Assembly (NCBI GenBank): GCA_021307315.1
Contig: JAJSPD010000034.1
Coordinates: forward strand, 310,001-374,000
DNA from: Bisporella sp. PMI_857
Lineage: Eukaryota; Ascomycota; Leotiomycetes; Helotiales; Helotiaceae
Reading direction: 5' to 3'
Length of the DNA stretch: 64,000 nucleotides
Below, one piece after another: positions 46,608 to 57,529 of the stretch (the stretch's first letter is position 1; the number at the start of each line of letters is the position of its first letter). The notes beneath the pieces were generated by a model. The model was not told the DNA's origin. It was given only the letters and a program-made list of their open reading frames with translations, and did no database searches. Position numbers and translations under genes: made by a program.

Positions 46608-46933
46608 CTAAGAACAAACCAATGGACAACTAGGGAACTCGCACTGAGTAGCACAAACAATAGGGCAATGCTGGGTAATAGTGATGGTTACGCCATCATC
46701 GCCACAAACTCCCTGAAACCTCACATCAGCTTACGAGGGAACCGATTAACGACAACAAAACATACCACGCAGTTTGGAGGGTAGCCGGCCTGGTGAGGTT
46801 GGCAGACCTGGCAGTAGGATCGCCCTGGCGTGCAGGAAGTAGTGGTGGTTTGAGGGTCTGCGAGAAGAGAAGGTAGAGCGGATGTGAAGGCTGTGATGCC
46901 CAGGAGGCTAAGGGCAAGAGTAAGGAACCGCAT
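46608..46933 (-). CDS. Small secreted cysteine-rich protein (10 Cys in the mature part)
   Basis: Two exons, 46933-46766 and 46712-46608, join in phase 0 to 90 residues. The first about 20-25 residues are a clear signal peptide (MRFLTLALSLLGITAFTSAL). The mature chain of about 65 residues starts with Thr-rich DPQTTTTSC and carries ten cysteines: five in or at the end of exon 1 to the start of exon 2 (SC, YC, VC, NC, then VCGDDG) and five later (HC, VC, QC, SC, VC). The uninterrupted frame instead reads on into VVVNRFPRKLM and shows only half of the cysteines. Donor GTATGT and acceptor TTTCAG support splicing. An even number of cysteines suggests disulphide bonding. It could be a plant-interaction effector or an antimicrobial peptide; no family was recognised. 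Confidence 0.72.
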
Positions 46934-48300
46934 TTTGATGTATGTTCAAATCGATTGGGACCTTTATACTTTGAGGTATTTAAGATAAGTGTAGGAAGAG
47001 TATAGGGTGTAGATTGGGTTTTGAGAAAAAGATCGGGAAAGAGCTTTCTACTTATATACATTACTTCGTACAGCACACCCCTAGAACAGGCACCACAATG
47101 CAGCATTTCATCCCAACTCCATAACTGCATAACTAGTAGAGGTAACCAGCAATACGATCTCACGTCAATATTTAGATATAAAGATAAAGTACGCGAAATA
47201 CTGAGCAACCAATGTTATCCGCAATAACGACATGCTGGGTTCTAGGTGACGTAGGAATCCCAGCTGTAAGAAATTTTTCAAGCGGAAGTGTGGCGCATGC
47301 TGACTACGGCGGTCGTACTTGAGTCTGAAAAGATCGCAACTGAACCCAGGAGCAAATTTTACCAGATGACGAGAATTCTAATGCTTGAACAAAACTCGTA
47401 TTGTAGGTGCTGCTGTACGTAGTCGTGCGATGTGAGATCTGAATACGGGCCGGAACACTGCCGAAGCCTCCGTATGATGCCATCTTACAGTAAAGCAACT
47501 TTATATTATGGGGTCGGTGGCGCCAGACAGTGTGAAAACGTTGCGTTGATTGGCCGGTGGTCTTGCAGCTCCTTTGTGGGACTTGATTTTCCATTTCGCA
47601 CAAGCTATGCCAGGCTATCAGCGATGAGGCAATCGGTTCAGAACCTCGACATGCAATGGGTACAATAAGTCTGGCTGGGAAGACCTTACCATAAAAGCTC
47701 TTGACTTTGACCTTAAGCTATGTACTTTAACATTTAGTAAGGTTCGATTACGATGATGTAAATATTGTATTGTGTATGTTTTCAAGCAAGAATGCCTGTG
47801 AATAAGCTATCATAATAAATTTATTATATACCAGGGCAGGTTCAGATGGAAGCGCAGATTCCTCAATGATAATGCGCTTATTTTTAGTGGTTAGATGTTG
47901 TATTACAGCGGATTCAAGCTGTACAAACAGGTTGATGTCATGTCAAGCCCACTCCAAGCTCGCTTAGTCTCGTCTCCACAAAAGGGGGGGCGATTGGATG
48001 TTGTCAGCTGATCAATGATGATAGCTGGATAATGCTTTGTGCAGCAGCAGTCTATTGAGCTTGAGATCTTTTTGGTACTCTCGGCAGATTAAACTGTATT
48101 ATCACTAGGACCAAACATTAAGGTGGTGATTGAGCTAAAAGATGGATATATTTGACTATCGGCAATGCCAACAGCGGCGACCTGAACTCCGCAGACCAAC
48201 TGAAGGTTGTGGTAAGCCCAGTGCCGTCCAAATACTTTCTAATATGCACCACCCCTAATGAACCACTAAAGCAACCCCGGAAAATCATTAATCTTCAAAC
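46934..48300. other. 1.4-kb spacer without a supported gene
   Basis: Frames at 46726-47208 and 47304-47668 overlap on opposite strands and lack motifs. The part next to 46934 is the promoter of the secreted-protein gene. Confidence 0.45.
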
Positions 48301-51300
48301 TTAACTAATGGCAGTGCTCTCATCATCATCCTCTGGATCAAACACAAACGCAGTCTTCTTATCCTTCTTGCCCTTCTTCTCTTTCTTCTCTTTCTTGTCT
48401 TTTTTGCCTTTCTTGCCGCTTTTGCCTGGGAAAGAAGGCGACGTAGGGGACGCAATGGCGGATGTTGAAGCGGATTCGGTCTCGGCCTCGCTGAACCCAG
48501 GCGACTTAGGATCTGACAGTGGCTCGTCGGGAGCCTCAGTCATTTTGGAAGTAGTCTCAGGGTCCTCTTTGGGAGACTCAGGCGCAAATATTGCTGATCG
48601 AGGGCTTTCTGCTATAGCCTCTTTTGTTGTATCTGGTGATGCTACCAAAGGCTCTGAGATTTCATTTTCTTCATCTTTTACTGACGGGTACTTTGTGGCT
48701 TCTTCATCTGCTTTGACCAAATCCACTTTTTGGTGCGATCCTTCTGCTTGAGCTGGTTCCTCTTCTTCAGTTGCCCCATCCTGTTGAACAGACCCTTCAT
48801 TCTGCACTGGCTCTACAGCGTCTTTCGATATACCATCCTTAGGTATTGAGTTATCTTTATCAATTGCTTTTTCTCCTTGGACGCGATCCTCAATCTTTGC
48901 TGGCTCCTCTGTGCCAGTTGAATTGTCCTCTGCCTCCTCAACAAGGGGTTCAGCTTGATTCTCGAGGATAAGCGCTGGGCCAGAAACTGGCTTCACTTCT
49001 TTGTCAGCGGCGGACTCTATCTCTGCTTCAGAGTTTGTCTCTAAAGTTGCGCCATCATCTTTAGCTTGCTCTGATGCTGATGAGTCCTTAGCTACGGTCG
49101 AAGCTGCTATTTCTGGGTCTATAGTCTCAACAGGACTTTGATTTGGGACGGCGTCCTCTTCCAAGACCTGGTCTGAGTGGGTCACAACCACAGCACTATC
49201 CCCTTTGATATCTGGTATTGGTATTGGTAGTGTTTCGTGGTTGTGCCCAGATGCATCAACAGATGCCACATCAGACTTGCGTGATTCTTCCCACTGGCTC
49301 TGTACTTCATTTGGCCTTCGTGATGTAGAGCTTGGAGAGAGGGTATTTGTTACATGCTCTTTTAACTGACTAACTCCCTTGTCATTCAAATGAAAGCCGT
49401 CTGTCAAGCCAGCCATGTGATTGCCACTTGCTTTAATATCGTCATGAACAGCGCCAAGTAAGGAACTTATTTCCTTCATCACCTGTTGGTTCTCGATAGC
49501 CTTAGTGGATAGAGAGCTCAGGTCAATGCTCTTTACATTGTCACCAAGAACATTCAGCGAGTCCGTAATTGCAGTACCAGTAGCATCCACCTCTGCTTTC
49601 AACTCATCACTGAGAGTGGTTATACTTGTGGTAATTGTTGTGTGGTTGATATCTATTTGTGCAGCTATCGCCGAAGTAGAATCCCGCAACCCATCTACCG
49701 TTGTGGAGGATTTCTCAACAATCGATTTGACAGCTGTAACGTGCTCTAAGATCTGCCCAGACTTGCCATCATCCGCTGATGTGGATGATTTCTCGACAAT
49801 CGTTTTGACTGCTAAGATCTGCTCTAGAATCTCGCTAGACTTATCATCATCTTGTGATAGTATCGCTCCTGCACCGGCTCCAGCCGCACCGGCTAGACTT
49901 AGAGCAGCTATTGCTTGGGTAATCTCTGACTTCGAAGCGGCAGTGGATTCATGGAGATCTTTAACAGACGCTCCGTGTTCTGCAAGGCTAGCCTTAGAGT
50001 CTTCGATTATCTCTCTCAGAGATGAGATATTCTCAAGCAGTTCTCTTTGGAATTCTTCTCCGTCTTTGGATGAGAGAAGCGAATTCTGCGATTGGACTAG
50101 CTCATGGGTCTCCTTGACGACTGTAAGTGTGTCAACGCTCGTTGCTGTCTCCTTTATCTGAGACAAGATGTTTGATTGGGCATCAAGAGTAGATAGTATA
50201 GCATCTATACTAGTCTCGAGCGCTTTGGTATCTGTTGCGTTGTCTTCAGGGGGCCTAGCGGTCGTATCTGAGACTGCAGATTTGAGCTCGGTCAATGTTT
50301 TAACATGAGAAGCATGGAGGTCATTAGCCTCCAAGCTTACACCTTTGATTTCTGCTAAAATGGCGGCGTGCGAAGCATGAGAGCTGATGGAGGCAGTGAC
50401 AGCAGAGTTAATATCCGCTAATGCGGACATGTGAGTTTCATGCCAATCTTTGGAAGAATGAGTAACTGCCTTGATCTCTGCTAAAGCGGCTGCATGGCCA
50501 CCAAGAGAGTCGATATGTGTAAGTGTTGCTTCCTTTATAGCAGATAGTGCGATCTTCTGGTCATCGAGACTAGTCATTATTGCACCAAGCTGTGTTTCTA
50601 CTGCTTCAAGATCCTGTGGACTAGACGTGCCTTCATCGACAGCTGTCTGTTCTGTGCTTCTTGCAGACCTAAGTTCGTCTAGCACTCCAGCATGTGCTTT
50701 GTGCGAAACGTTCGATGCTTGCACTGCTGCATGAAGATCGCTAAGCGCTGTAGTATGCGCCGTATGGGAGTCATTGGAGGCATGCAACGCTGTTAGTATC
50801 TCCTCGCTCATGTCTCCTTCTCGGAGCTCTGCGAGGATAGAGTTTTGTTCGTTGAGAATAGTCAAAATTTCCGCACTGACATCATCCTTGAGTTCATTTA
50901 AAATAATAGTGTGAGATTCCAGGGTTGTAGCAATCTCACTTATGCTGGTTTCAAAGGTACCCAAACCATATGTGGATCCTGTAGAAGCAATTCCACGGTT
51001 CTGAATCGAGTCCTGAATAGTATGAAGTGCTGCTGTGTGAGATTCGAGAGTAGAAGCAATGGTGGAAATATGCGGCCCATCCGAAGGAGCATTGGCAACA
51101 TTCAAGGACTTGATTCTTTCGAGTGCTGATGCATGCAAAGCGTGGGAAGCATTGGACTGTCGCACTTCTGCCAAGATATCTGCACTTGTATCTGTAACCC
51201 GATGAGCCTCGAGAGTAGTCAGAACGTCGTCGACCTTTGTCCCAAGACCAGTAAACTCTTCTTGAGTGGTGGTCAACCCTGTCTGGATATTATCCTTCAG

Positions 51301-52632
51301 GGTTGCAATCTCTGCTTGAAGCGCTTCTAGAGCTGCCAGAGTTTGTGATTCTGATGCACTATCTACCGGAGGGACCTCCGGTGTGGACCTTAAATCCTTG
51401 ATCTGGCCTAAGGTAATCGCATGTGCTGCATGCGAATCATTCGATTTCTGGAGTGCAGCTAAAATTTCCGCGCTGGGGAAGTCCACTGCTTTTATGTCTG
51501 ACAATGTGCTAGATTGCAATTGCAATGAATCTAACACTCCTTCCAATTGTGGACTGATCGCAGCCAAATGTTCTTTATGAGTGTCCGTGCTGGCCTGGAC
51601 CCTATCGTCTAAGGTCTCTAAATTAATGACTATGTCCCTTAGCATATCTATAATCTCAGTATGATCCTTCAGTGCCGCAACGTTTCTGGAGATGCTGTCT
51701 AATTTTTCGGTATGGTCGGATAAGATCGAAGCATCTGCTGTTCTTGAATTTTGGCTCAGCGTTTTGACATTCGAGCCTAGGTCAGTCCCTACAGCATCGA
51801 GAACTGGGTTTTCTAATTAGCTCCTATTTTATGGAATATCACAGGGAGCAACTGTTCCCCCGAAAGGCAGTTGGAAAGGATCGTTGATTAAAAGTAGCTT
51901 ACTAGCTCCGACATCAGCATTTAATTGATCTAGCTGAGCCTGTATCACAGAAGTGGCGGTATGCGATTGCTCAAAAATGGGCTTAAGAGAGTTTAGCCCG
52001 TCCTGAGTTGGGTGTAATACAGCATTTATGTTCTTAATTCCCTCAAGGGCCTCTGTCACCTTGTTATTGTTCGCCTCTACCTTTGCTGAAAGTTCTTGAA
52101 ATCTTGCGGCCATATGCGCGTTGTCTTCCTCTAGCAATTGCTTGATGCCATCGAGATTAGGCCCATTTGAAGAGAGCCCAATGGTTCTTCGGCGAGGTGA
52201 AGCAGGCGTTGGTGTCTGTGGATCGCCAGCATTGGACTCTTCCTCAACACCCTCGGCTACAGGATCTAGTCGTTCGAGTAGATTTTCCACACTTTTGTTT
52301 GTTTGGCGCAAAAGTACTTCGTGGTTATAAACCGTCTCGACTACTGGTTGAATTGTATCTAGGGCGCTTTTGATAGTTGGTTTCAAGAGCTTCGCTAGAT
52401 TTGCTGCGATTGCATCTTGAAATGCGGTGCTATTCATTGTCCGTTCCACGGCACTTTGTAAAGCTTCAGGATCTTGTGTGATGAATCCATTTGTCCCTAA
52501 CGTAGGACTGGTGACCTCAGATTTGCTGCGTTCGATGGATTTGCTGCGTTTGCCATCGAAACTGGCGCGTATACGGCTTGTAAGAGGTGGTCTAGAGTTG
52601 GAGGGCATCTTCTTGGACAGCTTTCGTTCCAT
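48301..52632 (-). CDS. Large coiled-coil protein with repeated HxxH units and Lys/Glu tail
   Basis: Exons 52632-51903 and 51812-48301 (90-nt intron, GTAAGC...TTAG) give 1413 residues. The N-terminus is basic and Ser-rich (RASFDGKRSKSIERSKSE). A helical region follows (AIAANLAKLLKPTIKSALDT). Residues roughly 330-720 hold at least eight units of the form SHxxHxxxLxxIK, for example SHAAHAITLGQIKDL, SHALHASALERIKSL, SHASHAAILAEIKGV. A short Gly/Ala stretch (AGAAGAGAGAIL) interrupts the coil, then an acidic disordered half rich in Glu, Val and Pro, and a lysine tail (KKDKKEKKEKKGKKDKK) before a final acidic segment. I do not recognise the family. Length and coil content suggest a cytoskeletal, cortical or organelle tether. 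Paired His at i and i+3 would sit on one helix face. Confidence 0.8.
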
Positions 52633-53600
52633 GGATTAAGGCATTCGTGAGAAAATGAAAATGGAATATGAATGGAGAAGAAAGAAGAAAAAGTTCCTTA
52701 CACTGCATCCCGCACTCACCGTAAGCTACCTTGCCGGCGCCATCGTCTATATGTGCTGGTCATATAGGAACCTGGCAGTTTTTTCATGCGTGGTTGACTG
52801 GTTGTGGAGCGACGTGTTTTGTGATGTGCCTAACCCTGGCGGTTGTAATATAGCGGTCAATTGATTTTCCGCAGCGACACTACTGTGTGTTAAGGTGATA
52901 AGACAGGGCCTGGCATGCCCTGCTGTGTTGTTCAGGACGAACTGTGGTGGGTTCCTGCAGACAAATCCTTTCAACGTCAAATAAACTGCGACCACGAATG
53001 TAAGCTCCCATATTTCGCAGATCACTATCTTCATCATTCATGCAATTCAAGGATCCTAGGGTATCAAGCGAGAAAGGAAACGGCCAATCCTCGAAGATAT
53101 AACTTTCTTCATATGCCGTGCAATTTGAGTCATGACGATCCTAGGTCTTTGTGTGGCTGCTGCTATATCGGTAGAAGTATGGCGGGAATCAAGAAACGGG
53201 ACGAAGCTTGGGATGCCAACTCTGCTCTAAACCTTTCTCTTTGCGTGTAGTGGTCCGGGTACCGGAAGAACAGACGAGTGTTGTTATGCCTTGACTCGCC
53301 TTACCATATCTCCCATCAATGCGATATATAGCTGCTAGTTGATTCCCGACTTACCAAGTTTCAACCAGTACGCCAAACCCGAAGTTTAGTTCTACACCCA
53401 GAGATAAAATAATTTGTCAGAGCGATTACTTAATCCAAAGGCCCACATCACGTGCAAGAATTCATTCCTGTCCCGACGTGGGATCGGGCCGCCGTTCAGC
53501 CGAGGCCCAACATGGCCGACATTATCCAGATTGCCAGAGGCCAAAGTGGTTTTTTCACTTCATCTCCTTCTCGCTGTGTTTTTCTGTCCGCACCTCCGTG
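52633..53600. promoter_or_regulatory. Divergent region between coiled-coil gene and carnitine carrier
   Basis: Nearly 1 kb. A 111-codon plus frame (52915-53250) is Cys/His-rich by chance composition and has no partner exon; not supported. Confidence 0.45.
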
Positions 53601-54676
53601 ATGTCTTCCTCCTCCTCGCCCGGCGCACAAATAAATAAGAGAATCGACGCCTTACCGCCAGCAGTTGCAGGACACATTCCACATGTTCCTGTAACGAAGG
53701 CTGAGCTCAAGGAAGATGTAGTAGAAGCAAAGGAGAAATCCTTTGCAGGATTAAGAAGTTTGGCAGCTGGAGGCTTTGGTGGTGTTTGCGCCGTGATTGT
53801 AGGACATCCCTTCGATCTGATCAAGGTGCGGCTGCAAACCGCAGAGCGCGGTGTTTATAATGGAGCGATCGATGCCGTACGGAAAAGCGTCGCAAAAGAT
53901 GGCCTTCGAAGGGGTCTCTATGCTGGTGTCAGTGCGCCGTTGGTTGGAGTCACTCCAATGTGTATGTGCCACGAACTTATAGTGGACAATTATCTAACAA
54001 CTTCATAGTCGCTGTCTCATTTTGGGGTTACGATGTTGGCAAGAACCTTGTCCGTCGCTTTTCTACTGTACACAACGACCAACTCTCTGTCGCACAAGTC
54101 TCCGCTGCAGGCTTCTTCTCTGCGATTCCTATGACAGCAATAACTGCGCCTTTTGAGCGAGTAAAGGTACTCCTCCAAATTCAAGGACAAAAGCAATTGG
54201 CTCCCGGAGAAAAGCCTAAATACAGTGGAGGCTTAGATGTGGTCCGGCAATTATACAAGGAGGGTGGTGTGCGTTCCGTGTTTCGAGGCTCGGCCGCAAC
54301 ATTGGCCAGAGATGGTCCTGGATCGGCAGCATACTTTGCTACCTACGAATATATCAAGAGAAGCTTGACGCCGGTGGATCCTTCAACCGGCAAAGCAGGA
54401 GAACTGAGTTTACTGGCCGTGACCGCTGCTGGAGGAGCTGCCGGTATTGCGATGTGGATTCCAGTCTTCCCAGTAGACACAGTGAAGTCAAGATTGCAGA
54501 CAATGGAAGGCAAGCCTACCATCAGTGGCGTGATTGGTGGTCTGTATAAAAGTGGAGGATACAAGGCATTCTTCCCTGGATTTGGCCCGGCACTTGCTCG
54601 AGCAGTACCTGCGAATGCTGCTACATTCTTGGGTGTTGAGCTCGCGCATCAGTTTATGAACAAGACTTTCGGATGA
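53601..54676 (+). CDS. CRC1: Mitochondrial carnitine/acylcarnitine carrier
   Basis: Exons 53601-53961 and 54009-54676 (47-nt intron) give 342 residues. Three mitochondrial-carrier repeats each carry the P-x-(D/E)-x-x-(K/R) signature: HPFDLIKVRLQ, APFERVKVLLQ and FPVDTVKSRLQ. The stretch GLRRGLYAGVSAPLVGVTPM joined to FAVSFWGYDVGKNLVRRF is typical of carnitine/acylcarnitine carriers (CRC1, AcuH), which import acetyl- and acylcarnitine into mitochondria for beta-oxidation and acetate use. The N-terminus (about 50 residues) is longer than in animals, as usual in fungi. The ATG at 53601 is the first after the in-frame leader without conserved sequence. Confidence 0.9.
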
Positions 54677-55057
54677 ACACAACTTTTCGGCATATTCGAG
54701 AAAGATATTACAGCAGTATGGCGACCTAGGTTAGCGAAATAGGGATATGGGGAACAGGTATTGGGAGAACTTAGACATAGAAGGCAACCAAGAAGAATGT
54801 ATTCTGATTCCACGCGCTTTGGTTCTTTGATATGTTTATTCCTTGCTCAAACTTCCATCTAGTGCCTATCACCAGGCTTTTGAGGTCACCCAGTGCAAAA
54901 TCTAGTTTTTTAAACTTTTTCCACTATCAATTTTCAAATCTAATATCTTACTGGTCTGCCAAGCAAGCTGACTGATGGACCAAAAAGAAAGTTGAAAAAG
55001 CAGCGGAGGACCTCAACCACACACACAACCACACCAATCTAACGGCTCAAACAGCAT
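54677..55057. other. Spacer between carrier gene and tRNA
   Basis: 3' flank of the carrier gene, then the 3' flank of the minus-strand tRNA; nothing else seen. Confidence 0.5.
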
Positions 55058-55062
55058 AAAAA
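55058..55062 (-). terminator. Pol III T5 terminator of the tRNA
   Basis: On the minus strand five T lie 11 bases after the acceptor stem ends, the usual RNA polymerase III stop signal. Confidence 0.7.
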
Positions 55063-55073
55063 CGAAGATCCTC

Positions 55074-55200
55074 GCCCGACGAGAGGCTCGAACTCTCAAC
55101 CTTGGGCTTAAAAGGCCCACGCGCTAACCAATTGTGCCTGGAAGAGATGTTAGATCTCGCTACGAAAAATCAAGCGACGTGGAAATCTTACCAGCCGGGC
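55074..55200 (-). tRNA. tRNA-Lys(UUU) interrupted by a 54-nt intron-like insert between positions 9 and 10
   Basis: Read on the minus strand, 55137-55074 contains D-arm, anticodon arm, T-arm and 3' acceptor strand. The anticodon arm is TGGGC-CTTTTAA-GCCCA with anticodon TTT; the T-arm is GAGAG-TTCGAGC-CTCTC. Its missing 5' strand is not adjacent. GCCCGGC plus TG (55200-55192) pairs seven of seven (one G-U) with the 3' strand GTCGGGC. Between the two lies a 54-nt insert (55191-55138) starting GTAAGA, with TCTAACA inside and ending TTCCAG. Without it the molecule is 73 nt before the discriminator base G, a normal tRNA. No intron sits at the usual 37/38 site. The A-box core (GGCACAATTGG) is rebuilt next to the insert. 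Whether it is spliced is unknown; a pseudogene is possible. Confidence 0.75.
55138..55191 (-). other. Intron-like insert in tRNA-Lys
   Basis: 54 nt with GT-AG ends, a GTAAG donor and a CTAAC branch-like site, as in the protein-gene introns of this window. Its ends can also pair: CTGG at 55194-55191 with CCAG at 55141-55138, followed by AAGA (55189-55186) with TCTT (55145-55142), which would bring both junctions together as in endonuclease-processed tRNA introns. An inner TCGCT/AGCGA hairpin is possible. Confidence 0.6.
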
Positions 55201-56365
55201 AATTTTGCAATGCATGTAAGAATATGTGCTTAGTGTGTCATATATCAGTGGCTTAACAAGTGATGATTAATATTTTGGAAAAATGCACTATAAATAGGTC
55301 ATAAGTCAAATAGATTCTAGTGCTCCGCTGCCAAGGCCGCCTCCTTGTTGAAAATTTTCACATAAATCGTTGTTCTTCTGAGGCTCTGTTATTTTCTTTT
55401 GTGTTGCAGTTATGTTTCGATGCATGCTGTTTGCTATGGGGGTAGCGCGGAGGTGTTGAGTTGAAAGAAAAACAAAATATTAATATCCTTAAGAGCAGCT
55501 ATTGCTGGAGGCTTCTCAGTTTCACTCTTCCAAGTCTCTCTTTACTATAATCAAGTACAGGTTGATAAACAGTCTCAATATGCAATGTATCTGCAATCGA
55601 CCCCAGCTCTAGTTTTGGTGTATATTCAGATTTCTTTCCCTTGAATCAATTTCTTAAATATGGTTCTCGCTTAAAGTTGTGTACCCCTGAGTGATCCCAA
55701 GCAGGAGAGCAGCTCCTGAAGATGGTATCCTATTCAAGTAACTGTTTGTGGTAAGCAGGCATCTACAAGGCTAAGTCGTTCCCTGCCGAATGAATTTGCT
55801 GTTTTTGAGAGCTTTCATATACTACTGTTTCCATATTTTAAGGTGGAGCTACTCATTATTCAGCCCTCGCCCGTGCTATTTTGATTGAGTAGCCCATGTG
55901 TATTTCAGCCCATCAGTTCATATTCTGTCTTACAATCTCCATTCACCCGCGCAGCCAATGGGTCTCGTAAGCCGTATTTGACTCCCCATTGTGGAGAGGG
56001 TTGTGATGCAATTGACGTTATCTCCGAGATGCACGGTGGCAACAGCATGCCAAAGCTGATACCTGTCGTTCCTTGCGAGAAGTCAAAATGAGGCTCCGGT
56101 GACCGGGTTGGCGGTACTGGGTAAATAAGCTGACGCCGTGACTAATCTTACGTGGTCTTTTCTATGGGCCATACCAGTCTAAGATATGCGTAGACTGCTT
56201 GACGATGTCTTTTCAAGATATAGTTCGAAAGAAACAGATCATACGATCATTTTGCACCATTTTGTGATCCGATATTCCGGTACTTGCAGATTCAATCATT
56301 ATATTCTTATTTCTACGTCCGCCAAGGCATACTTGAGAACGCTATACACACAGTCTCAACCAAAG
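55201..56365. other. Spacer upstream of the tRNA
   Basis: About 1.2 kb with no recognised gene. Frames at 55885-56091 and 56186-56458 (the latter antisense to the last exon of the next gene) have no motifs. Confidence 0.45.
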
Positions 56366-56961
56366 TCATTCCTTATTCCGCGCATCCAGCGCCTTCTGCA
56401 TGCCCACCTTGCTCGTCTGCTCAATCTCCACCTGAAAGACAGTCGCTATCCTAGCTAAGCTGTAATAGAAACCCTGCATTGATTAGTAACGCATAATCCC
56501 CCCTGCTCTGGGGCGACAGTTAATCCCACCTGCATTGTCACGATCTCCACCAATGCCTGATCAGAAAAATAGTCCCTCGCGTTCATGAAAACGTTTTGTG
56601 CCACTTCAGGTCCGCGGATAACCTGATCTACAAACTCGAGCAGTGCCCTCTCTTCTGGTGACCAATCGTTCCCGGATATATCCCCGGCAAGCAAAGCTGC
56701 AATCTGCTTCTCCGAGACTCCATTCTGCTTGGCAATAAAGGCGTGCTGCTTCCATTGATAGTCGCATGAAAGTACACTCGCATTCAACAAGCAAAGTAGC
56801 TCTCGTAGGTGAGGGGAGATTGAAGTGTCTCTAAATACTGTGGTCCCAAGACTTATGATGTGCGGTAGAGTTGACGGAGAATGCGCCCACATGCGAAACA
56901 GATTGAGTGGCGGTATACCGATAGGAAGAACACTTGCGTCACGATAAGGGATTAGAGGCAT
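56366..56961 (-). CDS. Carboxymuconolactone decarboxylase / AhpD-like protein
   Basis: Exons 56961-56530 and 56473-56366 (56-nt intron, GTGGGA...ATGCAG) give 179 residues. The family pattern is clear: SPHLRELLCLLNASVLSCDYQWKQH contains the active-site-type Cys and the WxxH, followed by AKQNGVSEKQIAALLAGD, WSPEERALLEFVDQVI and FSDQALVEIVTMQ. The spliced second exon continues GFYYSLARIATVFQVEIEQ, as expected at the C-terminus; reading through instead ends in unrelated sequence. Members act as decarboxylases of gamma-carboxymuconolactone or as AhpD-like peroxidase partners, so the substrate cannot be fixed here. Confidence 0.82.
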
Positions 56962-57529
56962 AGTAAGCAGCTTAAGGAGTAAGAAGAGGGTCTGAGTTGT
57001 ATCCGAATGCTTGATGCGAAGTCCGCTAGCTGGTGCATGAATTGGCCTGAGGAGAACAACTTACGCAAGTCGCGGGTGATTCATTCTCTTTAAATGCGTC
57101 TCTCTCTCGCAAGTTTTTTTATTCGCAAAGGACGACCGCGTAGCAGTGGCACAAACCGTGGCAATGGAAGTGCCAACTATTGCATCTGCATCAAAACACA
57201 CCTTGACGCGCCTACGCAAGACTGCTTCCAGCATGCCTATCTATGTGTAAAATTGGATATAAACGAAAGCCAATAAAGGAGGAAACTCCCAGAAGAGAGC
57301 ATGTCTAATTCGAAGCTGAGCTCAATATGGAAAATGAACCTGCCATCTGACATTGTGGATACTAAAATAGGCTACTGCTTGAAACCGTGATGACTAATCA
57401 GCTAGGGGGTACCGAATAAGCTTAGTGTCTTGATTGGCGAGGGCTCTTCTCCACATCGAACATGGATCAGGAACTCTGTATCTACTAGAGGGGTATTGTT
57501 GGTCACTGCTTAACAATAGTTATATAATC
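56962..57529. other. Spacer, no supported gene
   Basis: Promoter side of the decarboxylase-like gene; no motif-bearing frame. Confidence 0.45.

Noticed and set aside
49505..50161. 218-codon plus frame opposite the coiled-coil gene
   Set aside because: Antisense shadow of a long repetitive coding exon; Ser/Ala/Val composition mirrors the complementary codons.
52915..53250. 111-codon plus frame rich in Cys and His
   Set aside because: No family pattern, no regular Cys spacing, lies in a divergent promoter region.
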